From Adiantum capillus-veneris (taxonomy: Eukaryota > Streptophyta > Polypodiopsida > Polypodiales > Pteridaceae): a DNA stretch of 64,000 bases. A model generated the notes under the pieces. It did not search any database and was not told the origin of the DNA. It saw only the letters and a list, made by a program, of their open reading frames with translations. Numbering within the stretch: position 1 is the stretch's first letter; every line of letters begins with the position of its first letter. The stretch lies in assembly GCA_014529385.2 (NCBI GenBank), contig CM043950.1, forward strand, positions 80,862,343 through 80,926,342, given 5' to 3'. Shown one piece after another: positions 11,216-21,922 of the stretch. Made by a program: the position numbers and the translations under genes.

Positions 11216-12747
11216 TAATTTTATGTCTGCTCTTCTTCATTGGGGATATCTTTGTTCCTGTGTAATCAGGTTGTTAGTGTTGTCTGCAGCTTTGTCATTG
11301 TAGGCCATTCTTCGGCTCGCCATTGAGGAGAAGTATGCTATGATCTGAAATTGGTGCTCCAATTCATTTGACAATTGATTTGAGTAGCGTTTCCTTATTG
11401 TTGATATAGAAGGAGTATGTACAAGAGGATGGTGATAGGTGTCTTTAGATTAGGGTCTAAAACCTGGATGACCAAAGGGAAAAAACCCAGTGGGAAAAAA
11501 AATTCTTTTGGTATACTCTCTTATTGGAGTTGAGCAGTTGAACGTGAAGTACATGTTCATGAAAGGTGAGTGCTTTGGTGAAACACAGAAAGAGTGCCTG
11601 ATGCAAGTGCCAATTATGGGACACTCTATATGCATATGAGAAATTTGTCAACAAAAGCATGCAATGTGAAAGAAGGAGATGATGGGTGTTTCGAGGAATA
11701 AATGTAGCACATGTGACATCAAAAGATGTCTCAATAGCTTCCACCTTTCCAAGAAGGGTTGGCGATGTAGAAGTTTCTCCACTCGTATCTCACTGTGCTC
11801 AGTACGTGAGTGTCTTTTGGACCTTCTCCTTCACTTCACCAGACTTAAGTACTTAGACTTCGACTCTTTTTTTCACCTATACCAGCATGAGCGACACAAC
11901 GTAAATATGCTCAACTCTTCCAGCTTGAGCAATACTTAGAATAGCTAAGACCCTTAGACCACAAAGAATATTACTTGAAGCTTTGGGACTAAAACCTCAC
12001 TTATTTTGTGGTTTAGCTACTCGACTATGACTTGTATGACTTGTCGGTTGCATGTTGACACTGCTTTGTGACAAGTTCTTCGGCTGTTGTAGTGGCTGCT
12101 GAGACATACTTCGTAAAGTTTCATCATTTTCTTGTACCTTCTTCTCTTTGTAGTGCTCAGGCCTCTCGTCAGTCTTTTCTTCATGTGGATTATGGATTTT
12201 ATTTTATTTTTCTTAATAATAAACAAAGAAAATCTTAAAACAACTCAACAAAAGAAAAATCATTCAAATAGAAATCTAAATGCTATGTACACTATACACA
12301 TGTCCCTAGGGGCTCATATATGGATTTTGTCCCCATACTCCTCTGTAACACTACTATGAGGGCATATACTCTAAATTTTGTCAAAAAATTATCACAATAA
12401 AACGCAAAAATTCAATGCATCTCACAAAACATTGCCCTCTAATAGTCATAATGTTAGGTCCGCATTTAGAATGCCTCCCCCCTTCCTATTTGGAGTCATC
12501 CTTTACGACAGGGTATCGCAAAGGGTATGTGTTGTGCTTGGGCAATTAAAAGTTGTGCCTATGCAGGCCTTGTAATGTAGCCCTATTATGCATACATAGT
12601 CAATGCATGGAAAAGATTTATGTTGTGCAAGATGTGGGTATAAGCAATTTGCTTATTGGCATTTGTTGGCGAGGCTTCCTATTCTAAGCAATGTAGTGGT
12701 CTTTGAAGCTCCTGTATCGTTGGTTGATTGAAGCAACTTGCTCTCTT
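11216..12747. other. non-coding interior of element F
   Basis: It lies between the W-I-P-K frame and the helicase fragment. I see short open frames only and no recognised domain. It could be further captured DNA or the decayed remains of a pol region, but no RT or integrase motif is visible on either strand. Confidence 0.5.
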
Positions 12748-13686
12748 CTAACTGTACTGTAATTGTAGGAAGAATTGTAAGAATTCAAGCGGCGATGCAC
12801 TGAGAGCAGTTTTGTTGTTCTTCTTTGGGACCCATTTCTTTGCGATTATTGGCTATTTTGTTGTTGACGCTCGTTTGGGAACCCATACTTGTCCGTGCTT
12901 CGTTTGTGTTTGAAGAGACTTCTTTGGGATCCACCTTTTTGTTGTGTGAGTCAACAGTGGTCTTTGCTTCAGCCCTTGTACACTTGGTTGGGGACAGGAT
13001 TCACACTTTGAAAGTTGATATTGTGGTTGTTTTGGAATCCAAATGAATTCCAGACTTTTTCGTGCTTGAATCAACTTCGTTGGAGCCCAAACCTGAGTTG
13101 TGAAAGCATGCAATTTTGTGATATTCTTACCCGTTCGTGCACGCTTTCCTTGTTTTTGTTTTGGTGTTGGATCTTGTGATTTGTCATTAGAGATCTTTGT
13201 CTTCTTGATCCATATCTGTTTTTGGCCGATCTGGCTTTTTGGTATCCAGATTTGTCGAGCTTTTTGGCTTTGACTTGTTGTCCTATTTTTTTGAGGTGTC
13301 ATGGTTGTTGCTGAAGGGGTTGGTGATAGTGATGGTCTGAGTTGATGATAGGGGATATCGTAAGATTCATCACTATCACTACTATCCTCAGCCAGTTTGA
13401 CTTCTTGTACTTTCCCTTGATTTTTTGACTGGTAGTGGAAAGTTATTATCTGTTTGCTCTTGGGTGGTAGTTTCTTGGAGGACTTTTCTAGCCCATTGAT
13501 TAGAGCATTGTTAGCTCTTTCCTCTGGTCGTATTCCTCCCAGCCGAGTCTTTGCATCCTTATTAGGAGCCATGTATGAGTATGTTTGTGGTGGTTGTTTC
13601 TTCACCGAGGACTTTGGAATCCACTTTTGATGCACTTTACTTGTGTAGCGATGACATTGATTCCGGGGTCGTTGATCTTCTTGAAG
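12748..13686 (-). pseudogene. element F protein with repeated W-[IV]-P-K motifs
   Basis: This is the same reading frame as the protease upstream, entered after a TAG at 13687-13689. It carries at least eight tryptophan motifs of the type [KRQ]-[IV]-W-[IV]-P-K (for example HQKWIPKSS, RQIWIPKSQ, GQVWVPKR, KKWVPKKN, with variants VWAPTK and IWIKKT) in a Lys/Gln/Thr-rich, low-acidity background. A TAG at 12853-12855 precedes the last motif; the frame then runs to its stop at 12748-12750. Spacing between motifs varies (roughly 12-60 residues). I recall single W-V-P-K motifs in Gag-proximal regions of some plant Copia polyproteins, but not an array. The composition suggests a nucleic-acid-binding or interaction protein (inference). 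Confidence 0.6.
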
Positions 13687-14469
13687 CTAGAAGTGTTCTA
13701 CAGAGTCATAGAACTCGTCGTCTTCTTCATCTTTTGATTCTCCACATTTCTTTGTTTGCTCCTTATTTCGAGAGCTTGTTGATGACTGGATCTCTTTGTT
13801 TTCCTGGATTACACTCACTGCAAAATAAGGAACGACATCATAGCCATTTTCATCACAAAACTTTGTAGTGGGAGCATCCTCCACGGCGCACACGTCCAGC
13901 GTAGCCAAGATGTGTTCCCATCCAAAAGGCTCTAACTCTTCTTCAGGAAATAGTTCTGGGATATAGTCCCTATCCTCTATAACTTGCTCTAGGATACATT
14001 CCTCACGTTTCAAGCTACCACATTGTGAAGCTCCACACATCCACAGTTCTTTAGGCTTACCTAACCAAGCTGGAAGTTTTGATCCTGCTACTGTGGCGGA
14101 ATCAAATTCCTCTACCGGTGTTCTCGTCACATCCCTATAGCTATGGTCCCTCAAGTTTATCTTTGTTATGGTTTCCATATGTCTCAGGTATATATGGTCA
14201 TAACCCCAATCTTGGACCATTTTCAATTGTCACATAAACGGTCTTCCCAGAATGATTTCATAGTTGTTCTTCTTGCCAAAGTCAACAACAACAAAAGTGT
14301 GTTCATATTCAATGCCACAAGAAGTAACAAGTACTTTTTCTAGCAGTCCTAGGGGCTTTTCCTTGTGTCCATCTGCAAGCTGCAGGGTCATTCGTGTGGA
14401 TATCAAGGCAGATTTTCCCCATTTTTTCCAAACCTCTTTGGTTGCAATGGCCACACCACCTCCAGTGTC
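13687..14469 (-). pseudogene. element F retropepsin-like protease and C-terminal extension
   Basis: The frame opens with LDTGGG; the catalytic D-T-G codons are at 14461-14469. It continues through a retropepsin fold pattern to IILGRPFM, the usual closing motif. A TGA at 14230-14232 (consistent with CGA to TGA) interrupts it. Downstream QLKMVQDWGYDHIYL and an acidic domain follow. The extension is shared with element G (MVHDW, HVYL near 25730-25790). A 14-bp tandem duplication around 14475-14503 (CTCGTAATACTCC repeated) lies at the frameshift between Gag and protease. Role: processing of Gag. Confidence 0.75.
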
Positions 14470-14474
14470 AAGGA

Positions 14475-17400
14475 TTGCCCTCGTAATACTCCCTCGTAAT
14501 ACTCGCCTACCTTGTTTAATGGCACTGGCCTAGTATTTAGTTGAGGCATTTCAAGCTCTTTGATGCCTTCCTCGATTTGAGTCATTGGGGTTTTTACACC
14601 AAATCTTTCTAGACATTTACCCACATTAGCCCACATGTTTGGTCTTATTTTGAGCAACTCGGCTAACATTATTGTACAGGTGACTGGGGTAGATAGAATA
14701 TCTACTAGCCCCTTTGAATCGATGGCCTTGTTGGGAGACAGTCTCTTTGTTGGGACTGCAACCACATCTAACTTGGTCTCATACTCTCCCATGTAGGACG
14801 GTAGTGTTCTTAGAGAATGGGGTTGACTATCCATAGATTGTACAGATCCTTTGTCGCCCCAACACGATTGCACGTCTAGATTCATTTGAGATCCAGTCTC
14901 AGATTCCTCTATTGGTGGTAGAAACACTCCTCGTTCATCACCAGTCTTGTCTACTAGTCTTCTTAGGTCATCGGCTTCATTGGCTTCTCTGACTTGTTTC
15001 CACAATTTGTCAAGACCATCTATCTCTTTACAATCCTCAGGTATAGCTTGGTGAAATCCCTCGGAAGATTTATCCGTGGTATTCAGTACTATCCTTGGTT
15101 CTAATGCTGGGTCTTTGAGGTTTGGTCTGTGTTCATGACTAGAAACTGGCTCTTTTAGTTTCTGGTTTGGTGGGATTACTTGTGTAGGCATGACACGGAT
15201 CACATCCTCAGGTTTTGCAACTGGTGGTTCTAGTAAATCTTGGGTTGTTTGAATCATTTTCTTGCACATTTCAAACCTTTGCTTTTCTAGTTCCGCATAG
15301 GGATATGTCATCCACCTGTGTTCTTGGGTTTGGTTGTTTTTGATCCTCACATCATAGGCTTTCAAGAGGGCATCTAATGTCTCATTAACCTTCTCTACCA
15401 ACACAGATCCTCCTGAACTAGCACTTCTCGGTTTCTCATCCGTTGATGGTTCTTCTAGAGGTTTAACCATCTGTGTAAGAGAAGGTGCCTCCTTTTCCTC
15501 ATGTTGTTTTATCTTCTCCTCAGCTTCGGTAAGCTTCTCAGCTAGGGATTTTTGCTCTCGTTCCCTGCGTGCTTTCATCCTAGTCTTTCTAGCTTTCCAA
15601 CTATTTCGTTTTCTCTTGGTTTTTTGACTAGGTGCGTCTGTCTTTGGTCCATCATCTGTCTTTGGACTCATGTCACTTTTCGTGTTCTTTGTATCTGGAT
15701 TCTCATCAGCTTTCTTTTGAGCTTGTGCTCTCGTAACTACTTGAACTGTTACAACATTTTCATTTTCTGAGCTACTAGGGAGCTGAACAATCCCTAATAC
15801 ATTTGTCATGATTTTCCTGATTTGGTTTGGGTTTTTTGGGCAATCGGGGATCAAGTGAGTGATGCCACACTCAAGACAATAGGCATTTACTTCAGTGATC
15901 TCCGTATGAGGACATTGTTTGACCAAGTGGTTGTCACGACTTTTGTGACAATCTGTCTCTGGTTGAGGAGATTCTTTTAGCATTTTCTCTTGGCTATAAG
16001 CAAGCTTTGACCTAGATAAGCCGCTATTTGCAATGAATCGCAATGTCTTTTCGTCCATTTCATACCTTCTTTCTTTCAACTGAAACCCAGGAGATGGAGG
16101 TTGTACCGGCCTCACCACTCCATGTGTTTCTCTCACATTTTGTTGCTCCGAAGGGTAGTACTCACTTTGGTTGCTATACCACATTGTAGCTGGTACTGGT
16201 GTTGGTTTATTTGATGCTTCCATCATTGGCATGTATCTCATGTCTACCGACATTCTAGCACCTGGCAGCGAAGGTTGTTGTCCTAAGACAAAGCTGTGGC
16301 CTTAAAACTCCTACTGGTCCTGGCGCATTCCCCGTAATGTATCTAGGTGGAGTAGGTTCTTCTGGAACAGGTTGTACATACCTCTCCCTAGAATTTTCCA
16401 TGCTATAATAGCACTCTTCCTCCGTATGGTTCATCCATTTTCTCTCAATTTCACACCACTTCGGCTCTCCCGAATCAGACCTTACAAGAGGAATCAACCT
16501 CTTGACCAAGTCGTCGATAAGCTTTTCTTGATCAGTAGGTGCCGTTCGCTTGGCAATGGACTCACTTATCTGTGAAACACTGTGCTGAGAGGATGTGTCA
16601 TCTCCTTGACTCTTTAAGTCCTTTTCTTTGTATGCCTCACAGTTATCCACTAGATAAAGAGCTTCTTTGATCAACTCGTTTAGCATCATCCTCCTTATCA
16701 TATGCAGATCCTTCTGGAGGCCCGCATGTCTCATTCCCTGGATAAAGATCAGCATTAGTCGTGCTTGCGTAGGTAATTCCTCTCTCGGACAGAGCTTAAC
16801 ATATCTCTTGAGCCGTAATGATGCTTTGCGTACTAATTCATTCTCTTTCTGTTTGAATCTATGGATTTGCGAGACCGTGTTGTGAGAAATGCCTTTTGGC
16901 AATAATTCTTCAATAAACTCCTCAAACAGCTCATCTAGGGTCTCAAAATCCCATTTTTCCACCGAGTCGAACCTTGTAGTTGCATCATCTTCTAGAGTCA
17001 ATCCAAATCCCGCAAATTGTGTCGCAAAATCTGAAACTTCCTCTACTCTAATCACTCTTCTAAAAGTCGTTACGTGATCTCTCGGATCTTTATCTTCGGA
17101 GTATTTTCTGTTTACCCATTTCTGGACTTGGGATGGTCTAACTCGTCGATTGTCTACAAGTCTAACCAGAGATTCTCCCAATCCTTCTCTCGTTATCACT
17201 CTTGAAGGGAATCTTGGTGGCTCTCTTCTTGGAATTCCTATAGGAATTTTCGTGTTTGGTGGAGGCATTTGTGGTCCTTCATTGACCAAATATCCACCTC
17301 TTTCTAGTACAGTCTTTGGATTTGTGCTTTCTAAAACTCTGTATTCTCGTCCATACTCGTCGACAACTATAGATCTCCATTGACAGTCGACTTCGTATGT

Positions 17401-17646
17401 GTAGACATATAAGAGCTTGTAATCTGTTATCTCTTCTAGGTATGGATCTGAGCGCCTATAAAGATTGAACTCATTGTCGTCAATGTATCTATATAGTCCT
17501 TCACTCTCATGAACAATCATCCAAACTCTCTCAACAAGATGGATCTTTATCAATTGCAAGTTTGGAAGATCCATTGTGGGAGGATATCCCTCTATCGTCG
17601 GGATCTCCAAGCTTGTGTAAGCTACGTTTGAATCTAGGGTAGACAT
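14475..17646 (-). pseudogene. element F Gag (two overlapping frames, frameshifted)
   Basis: Starts at ATG 17646 (MSTLDSNVAY). The first frame runs to 16255 and the second from about 16300 to the protease junction; a one-base shift near 16300 separates them. A retrotransposon Gag core lies around 17080-16650 (WDFETLDELFEEFIEEL, followed by a basic helical stretch). The C-terminal part has a zinc knuckle at 15840-15878 spaced C-x2-C-x3-H-x4-C, one residue shorter than the classical CCHC, and an upstream degenerate one (HLVKQCP). Next comes a basic KRKRNSWKARKTRMKARRER region likely to bind RNA. It is longer than a typical gypsy Gag (over 1000 codons). G carries the same architecture. Confidence 0.8.
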
Positions 17647-17841
17647 GATTTCTGGGCTTAAGAGCTTTTGATTGGTTCAAGTAGACTTAGTCCACTGTGT
17701 TCAAGTTCTTTGGTTAGGGAAAAGTCGAAACTATGTCTAAAACCGCAACCGTTTCGTCACAATTCTTGCAAATTGTCGCTTTCAGACACCCCTAACTTCC
17801 GGATGCAATTTGAGGCCTTAAACGATGTTTTTTTTCAAACT

Positions 17842-17875
17842 TGACCTAGGTACCTTATATACTAAAGCTACCTTA
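17842..17875 (-). promoter_or_regulatory. copy of the LTR TATA segment just upstream of gag
   Basis: These 34 bp are identical to LTR positions 21047-21080. On the minus strand they read TAGTATATAAGG followed by TACCTAGGTCA. The copy lies about 200 bp upstream of the gag ATG and in the same orientation as in the LTR. It could be a second, internal promoter or the scar of a partial LTR. Confidence 0.5.
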
Positions 17876-20309
17876 TTTAGTTCAAGTTTTTCTCTAAGAT
17901 CTGTAGAGCCACTCTCAGGCTACGTTTTGATATAAAAACTTTTCCGATCCGATACCGTTTGTGAAAGTTATGGCCAAAACAGTGAAATGCAGTTTAGACT
18001 GCAAGAAGATTTGGGATCTCTATGACACTGTGAAAACTTCTGTATGGTCAAAATTACAGTTGGACCCTAAAACTAGCCTGGAGACATCCTACGAGTAGGA
18101 TGTCTATATGCTCACAATTTAACAAAATTTGGTCGAGAGACTCCCCTTAAGTCCAGCAACACAATGGTATGCTCAGAATTTCATTTGGACCTAAAAATGG
18201 CCTTGAGACATCCTACGCGTAGGATGTCTTTTTGCTCAGAATGACTTGTAATTTTCACCCTAGCTTCTCCTTGATGTGCTGATCACAGTGGTGTGCTCAT
18301 AGGTTGGTTTGGAGTCCTAAATCAAGCTAGAGACATCCTACGCGTAGGATGTCTTTTTGCTCTGTTTCAGCTCAAACTTGCACTGTAGCTTCCCCTTGAT
18401 GTGCTTAACTCACAGCTATTTTTACTTTTTGATTCTGACACCTATAGGCTGGTCAAATGATCAAGAATCTGTTCCAGAACTTGATGTATGTTCTGATCAA
18501 TTCCCACGTCAAATCATCTCCAAATTGGACCAAAATTGACTATGAAGCTTGCCTAAGGCTATACAACACCCTGCTATGTCCACAGTTTGAATTTGGCCTC
18601 TAACTCATGCCTTAGACATCCTACGCGTAGGATGTCTAACTGCTCAGAATTGCCCCAAATTTGAACCACAGACTCTCCTTAAGGTGCTGATCACAGTGGT
18701 GTGCTCAAAATTAAGTTTGGAGTGCAAAATCACACATATGACATCCTACGCGTAGGATGTCTTTTTGGCCTTTTTGACCCCAGACTTGACCCAAAGCTTC
18801 CCCTTAATTTCAGGAACACAATGGTATGCTTAGATTTTGATTTGGATTTCAAAAGACCCCAATTTTAGCTGTTCTAGTCTTTTTCAGTCAAAAGTGCTAA
18901 AGTCTGCTTAGGACCCCCATTTCTCCCCCAAATGAGATGAAAACTCTCTCAGCCACTCAATATATCATGCAGATCATGCTCATGCAGCCATTCTATGGTT
19001 TTGGTCTTGAAATAATGCTTTGGCACAATTTGGGTAGGATGTCTGGCAATTTTCGTCTTTTGGTCTTATTCTGTCAAGATATGGTCAAATTTTCACTTTC
19101 CAGGTGAAAATAGGGTAGAACCTACCTTCTAAACACACTCGTAACCTCAGTTTTTCCAAAAACTGCCTAGATCACACCTTGTAGACATCCTACGCGTAGG
19201 ATGTCTACTGCTTATTTTTTCAGACTGAAGTGTCCCTGATGCTTCCTTATGCTCTCAACAAGTGCAAGTATGCTTCACGATTGCAAAAACATGCAAAAAT
19301 ATCTCAATTTAAGCCTTTTCTGAAATTTTACGTTTTCTAACTCCGCCTTTTGGCTTTTGGTCAACAAAAATAGGGAAAAACACTCAAGTTAATATGTTAG
19401 TAGGGTAAAACCTACCCTCAGAACCCACTGGTAACCTCAGTTTTCCCAAATTCTCTACCAAAAGTTCCCTGGAGACATCCTACGCGTAGGATGTCTACTG
19501 ATGAAATTTTTGGCAGAATTCATCCACAGGCATCCCCAAGTCTTGAGCACTACTTTTCAAGCATTCCTACCAGTTTTTATGCAAAATTGTGCTCAGAATC
19601 TTAAGTTTCTTGTTTTCGCGTTTTTGACACTCCGTCTTTGGTCTTTTGGGTGTCAATAGTTGGTCAAAACTCTAGTTTCAATGTATACTTAGGGTAAACC
19701 CCCCCTTCTAAACACACTGGTCAACTCAGAATTTCAAAATTTGGTCTCCAGAACGCCCTTGAGACATCCTACGCGTAGGATGTCTATGTTTACAGAATTG
19801 CAGGTTTTCTTCACAGAACCCTTGCAAATGCTCTTTTATATGCACAGAATCAATCAATCATACAAACATATCCACAAAAGCTTGTTTAATGTATTTTTAC
19901 CCTCAAAAGCACACTTTTCCGTGATTTCAAATGCAATCAAGCACTTTAGAAAATAATTCAGTGCTGGATAGCTCTAGATCAGAATTGGATCACTTACCTA
20001 AAGCTACACCTACAAATCATATGGGGTTTTGCATCTATGAGTAGAAAAACGTTTCACTACCACACACGGACTAGTAAACGCTTTTATCAACTCACAAATC
20101 ACTCGACCACCAACAACTACTCTAATCCACAGATCCTAACTAAACCTATCTAGTCGCAGACCCTCGACAAGACACACGCTTCCTAGCTATCCACTTGATC
20201 GCGGAATATCCTCTTCCGGATCCACTTAAGAAAAACGCTTTCTTTAGCCGAAACTAAATCAAGCAACCATCACACGTGTGTTAGTAGGGAACCTACTTAG
20301 GTCCTTGTG
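17876..20309 (-). other. element F leader built of degenerate ~125-bp and ~290-bp units
   Basis: The region between PBS and gag has no long reading frame. Around the palindromes recur phrases such as CCCCTTGATGTGCT, ACAGTGGTGTGCTCA (125-bp family, about 18060-18770) and TAGGGTAAAACCTACC, CACACTGGTAACCTCAG (290-bp family, about 19110-19770). The leader is therefore an old tandem array whose units diverged while the palindrome stayed nearly constant. Confidence 0.75.
18082..19785. repeat. eight dispersed copies of a 24-bp palindrome in the F leader
   Basis: The half-site AGACATCCTACG is followed directly by its reverse complement, giving a 24-bp palindrome centred on ACGCGT. Copies: 18082-18105 (centre CGAG, imperfect), 18206-18229, 18331-18354, 18614-18637, 18739-18762 (first base changed), 19183-19206, 19473-19496 and 19762-19785. 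A lone half-site (GTAGGATGTCT) is at about 19035. Start-to-start spacings are 124, 125, 283, 125, 444, 290 and 289 bp. The sequence between the copies is less conserved than the palindrome itself. Confidence 0.97.
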
Positions 20310-20327
20310 TCCCCGGCAGCGGTGCCA
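20310..20327 (-). other. primer binding site of element F
   Basis: On the minus strand TGGCACCGCTGCCGGGGA begins a few bases after the LTR end (CCGTCCA). It closely resembles the TGGCGCCGTTGCCGGGGA primer site described for Athila/Tat elements, and G has a diverged version (TGGTGCCACTACCGAGA). Confidence 0.85.
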
Positions 20328-20331
20328 AAGT

Positions 20332-21287
20332 TGGACGGGAGCTACTCACACACCCATGAAGTGCATGCAAACACTACCTAGATCAACAGAATGTCAATCG
20401 AGGACCCAGATGACACGATAGGCACGCGGAGTAAATCTCTTTATCTTGTCAGGTTGAGACCATCCTACACATACAACACTCTGGAAGGCCAACTAAACCA
20501 CAATCAAGAACCTCACTACTCTCAACTACACCACCTAGCCACATACACACATACAGAAGGTAACTCACCTAATCATAACAGATTCATACGAAACTTAAGA
20601 AACACCATCCCCTCACTAGGATACACCTGTCCCTAAGCTTTTACACTCAAAACCCTCACTCTAAACCCGTCTGCGAAAAACCCGTAGGATGACAGAGCAG
20701 AATTTTAAAAGTGCCCGAAACTGAAATTTATGAGTACCTATGCGTAGCTTATGTCACCACGATTCTATAGACTACTAGCACGCAGAAAACAGACATCGTT
20801 TGACACACTTACGGCCACAAATAGCTCATAGATGCGTCGGCGTGTGCGCTTCGTCTGGCGTGGAATACTTGGCGTTGTCGCGTAGCTCTCCTCGAGTCTA
20901 CAGCAATGGTGCAGTCGGATCTCCAATGTGTTGAGCGATCCGGGCCTAGCAAGAGGATAAATCTCACGCTCACTCTCTTTCTCTCTCACACACAGTAGAC
21001 TGCAGTGCTAAAGTTTTGATTATGATTAAAAGTCCTCTTTACAAAATGACCTAGGTACCTTATATACTAAAGCTACCTTAGGTTTAACCAAAAATGGGGT
21101 TGAAAGGGTAAAATGGCTTTGTATTTACAATTTGGAAGTGCCATTGCACCCCGGCTTCTGAAACTAGAATAACTACTCATTACAAATGACGTTTATAGCC
21201 ATAATCCGCAGCATTTCATAACTCGCAAAAGATAAAACGTTGGTACGAAACTTGAGTTATGTTGTGTTGTTGACCCAGCGGTCAACA
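20332..21287 (-). repeat. 5' LTR of element F (956 bp)
   Basis: In minus orientation it runs from TGTTGACCG (21287) to GTCCA (20332), followed by the PBS. It is longer than the 3' LTR because it keeps a segment near 20555-20630 that the 3' LTR lost. Confidence 0.95.
21047..21080 (-). promoter_or_regulatory. TATA-containing core promoter of the F 5' LTR
   Basis: On the minus strand AGTATATAAGG forms a TATA box inside the LTR, so the U3/R border should lie about 30 bp downstream, near 21025. The 3' LTR has the same segment at 10356-10389 with one change. Confidence 0.55.
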
Positions 21288-21509
21288 GTCAAGTAGCAAC
21301 ATTTATGCAGTTTGGAGCCCCAAAAATATATAGTTTCTTGATTTTGACCTATAGAATCACATTGGATCATAAAATTGCACTAAAGCATTCTCAATTTTAT
21401 GGAAAGAGCTCTTAAAGGTACAAAATTGCCTATTTGTCAACATCTTTCCAATTACAAGTTTTCATTTATAGCTTAGAAAACAACTTCAAATTTTGATGTT
21501 AGAACTTAC

Positions 21510-21922
21510 CTTGAATCTCTGAGGTAGGATCTTCAAATATCTCCATGATTCTATGTGCGCTTTGTTTGCACATCTTCTCCATTGTCCATGCACCAAAGCA
21601 TGACAGAAGAAAGGCAAGTTTCTACACCTCAATGCAGTCATATCTGTAGCAGAGAAACCATTCACACAATGCAAGGAATGTGATCCACTCACTGGCATGC
21701 AATCCCATTGTATATCTCTTGGCACATAACCAACCTTGATTTCTCGGAAGACCCTATCAAATTTATTCTTGGATGACCAACAACCTTTCCTATTGTTCAT
21801 TATGGTGAGGTGATTTACCACAATTTCTGCATTATGCAAGGGGTGTCCATCCACCTTCAACTACTCATGGGTCAATGCCCTCTTTATGACTACTCCAATG
21901 CCGCCATGTTCACCTTTTCCAT
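21510..21922 (-). pseudogene. HGKG gene, downstream exon part
   Basis: Reading minus from the insertion border: HGKGEHGGIGVVIKRALTHE, a TAG (about 21861-21863), LKVDGHPLHNAEIVVNHL, then a Cys/His-rich tail (DCMPVSGSHSLHCV, CRNLPFFCHALVHGQWRRC). The exon ends at AAG|GTAAGT (donor, complement of 21504-21509). The other half is at 24859-25270. I recall the motif G-S-x-H-G-K-G-E-H-D-G together with a C-terminal C-F-C...C tail from uncharacterised proteins of cnidarians and seed-free plants, but cannot name a family. Element F starts 217 bp further on, in what would be the next intron. Nonsense codons and a frameshift mark it as a pseudogene. Confidence 0.6.

Larger units (their letters stand above)
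9712..21287 (-). mobile_element. Element F: large LTR retrotransposon with Gag and protease only
   Basis: It is bounded by LTRs (20332-21287 as 5' LTR, 9712-10596 as 3' LTR in minus orientation), with a PBS at 20310-20327 and a PPT at 10597-10608. AGTCAA occurs on both flanks (9703-9708 and 21287-21292), which fits a 5-bp GTCAA target duplication with a few extra T residues on the left. Order on the minus strand: leader with palindromes (20309-17647), gag (17646 to about 14480), protease, W-[IV]-P-K repeat protein (to 12748), a non-coding stretch, a captured DEAD-box helicase fragment (11215-10665), PPT. No reverse transcriptase, RNase H or integrase motif appears anywhere, so the element would depend on enzymes from another element. 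Confidence 0.9.

Noticed and set aside
18082-19785. CRISPR-like array reading of the repeated 24-mer
   Set aside because: Plant nuclear context, spacers are themselves related and of unequal length (about 100-420 bp), and there are no cas genes.
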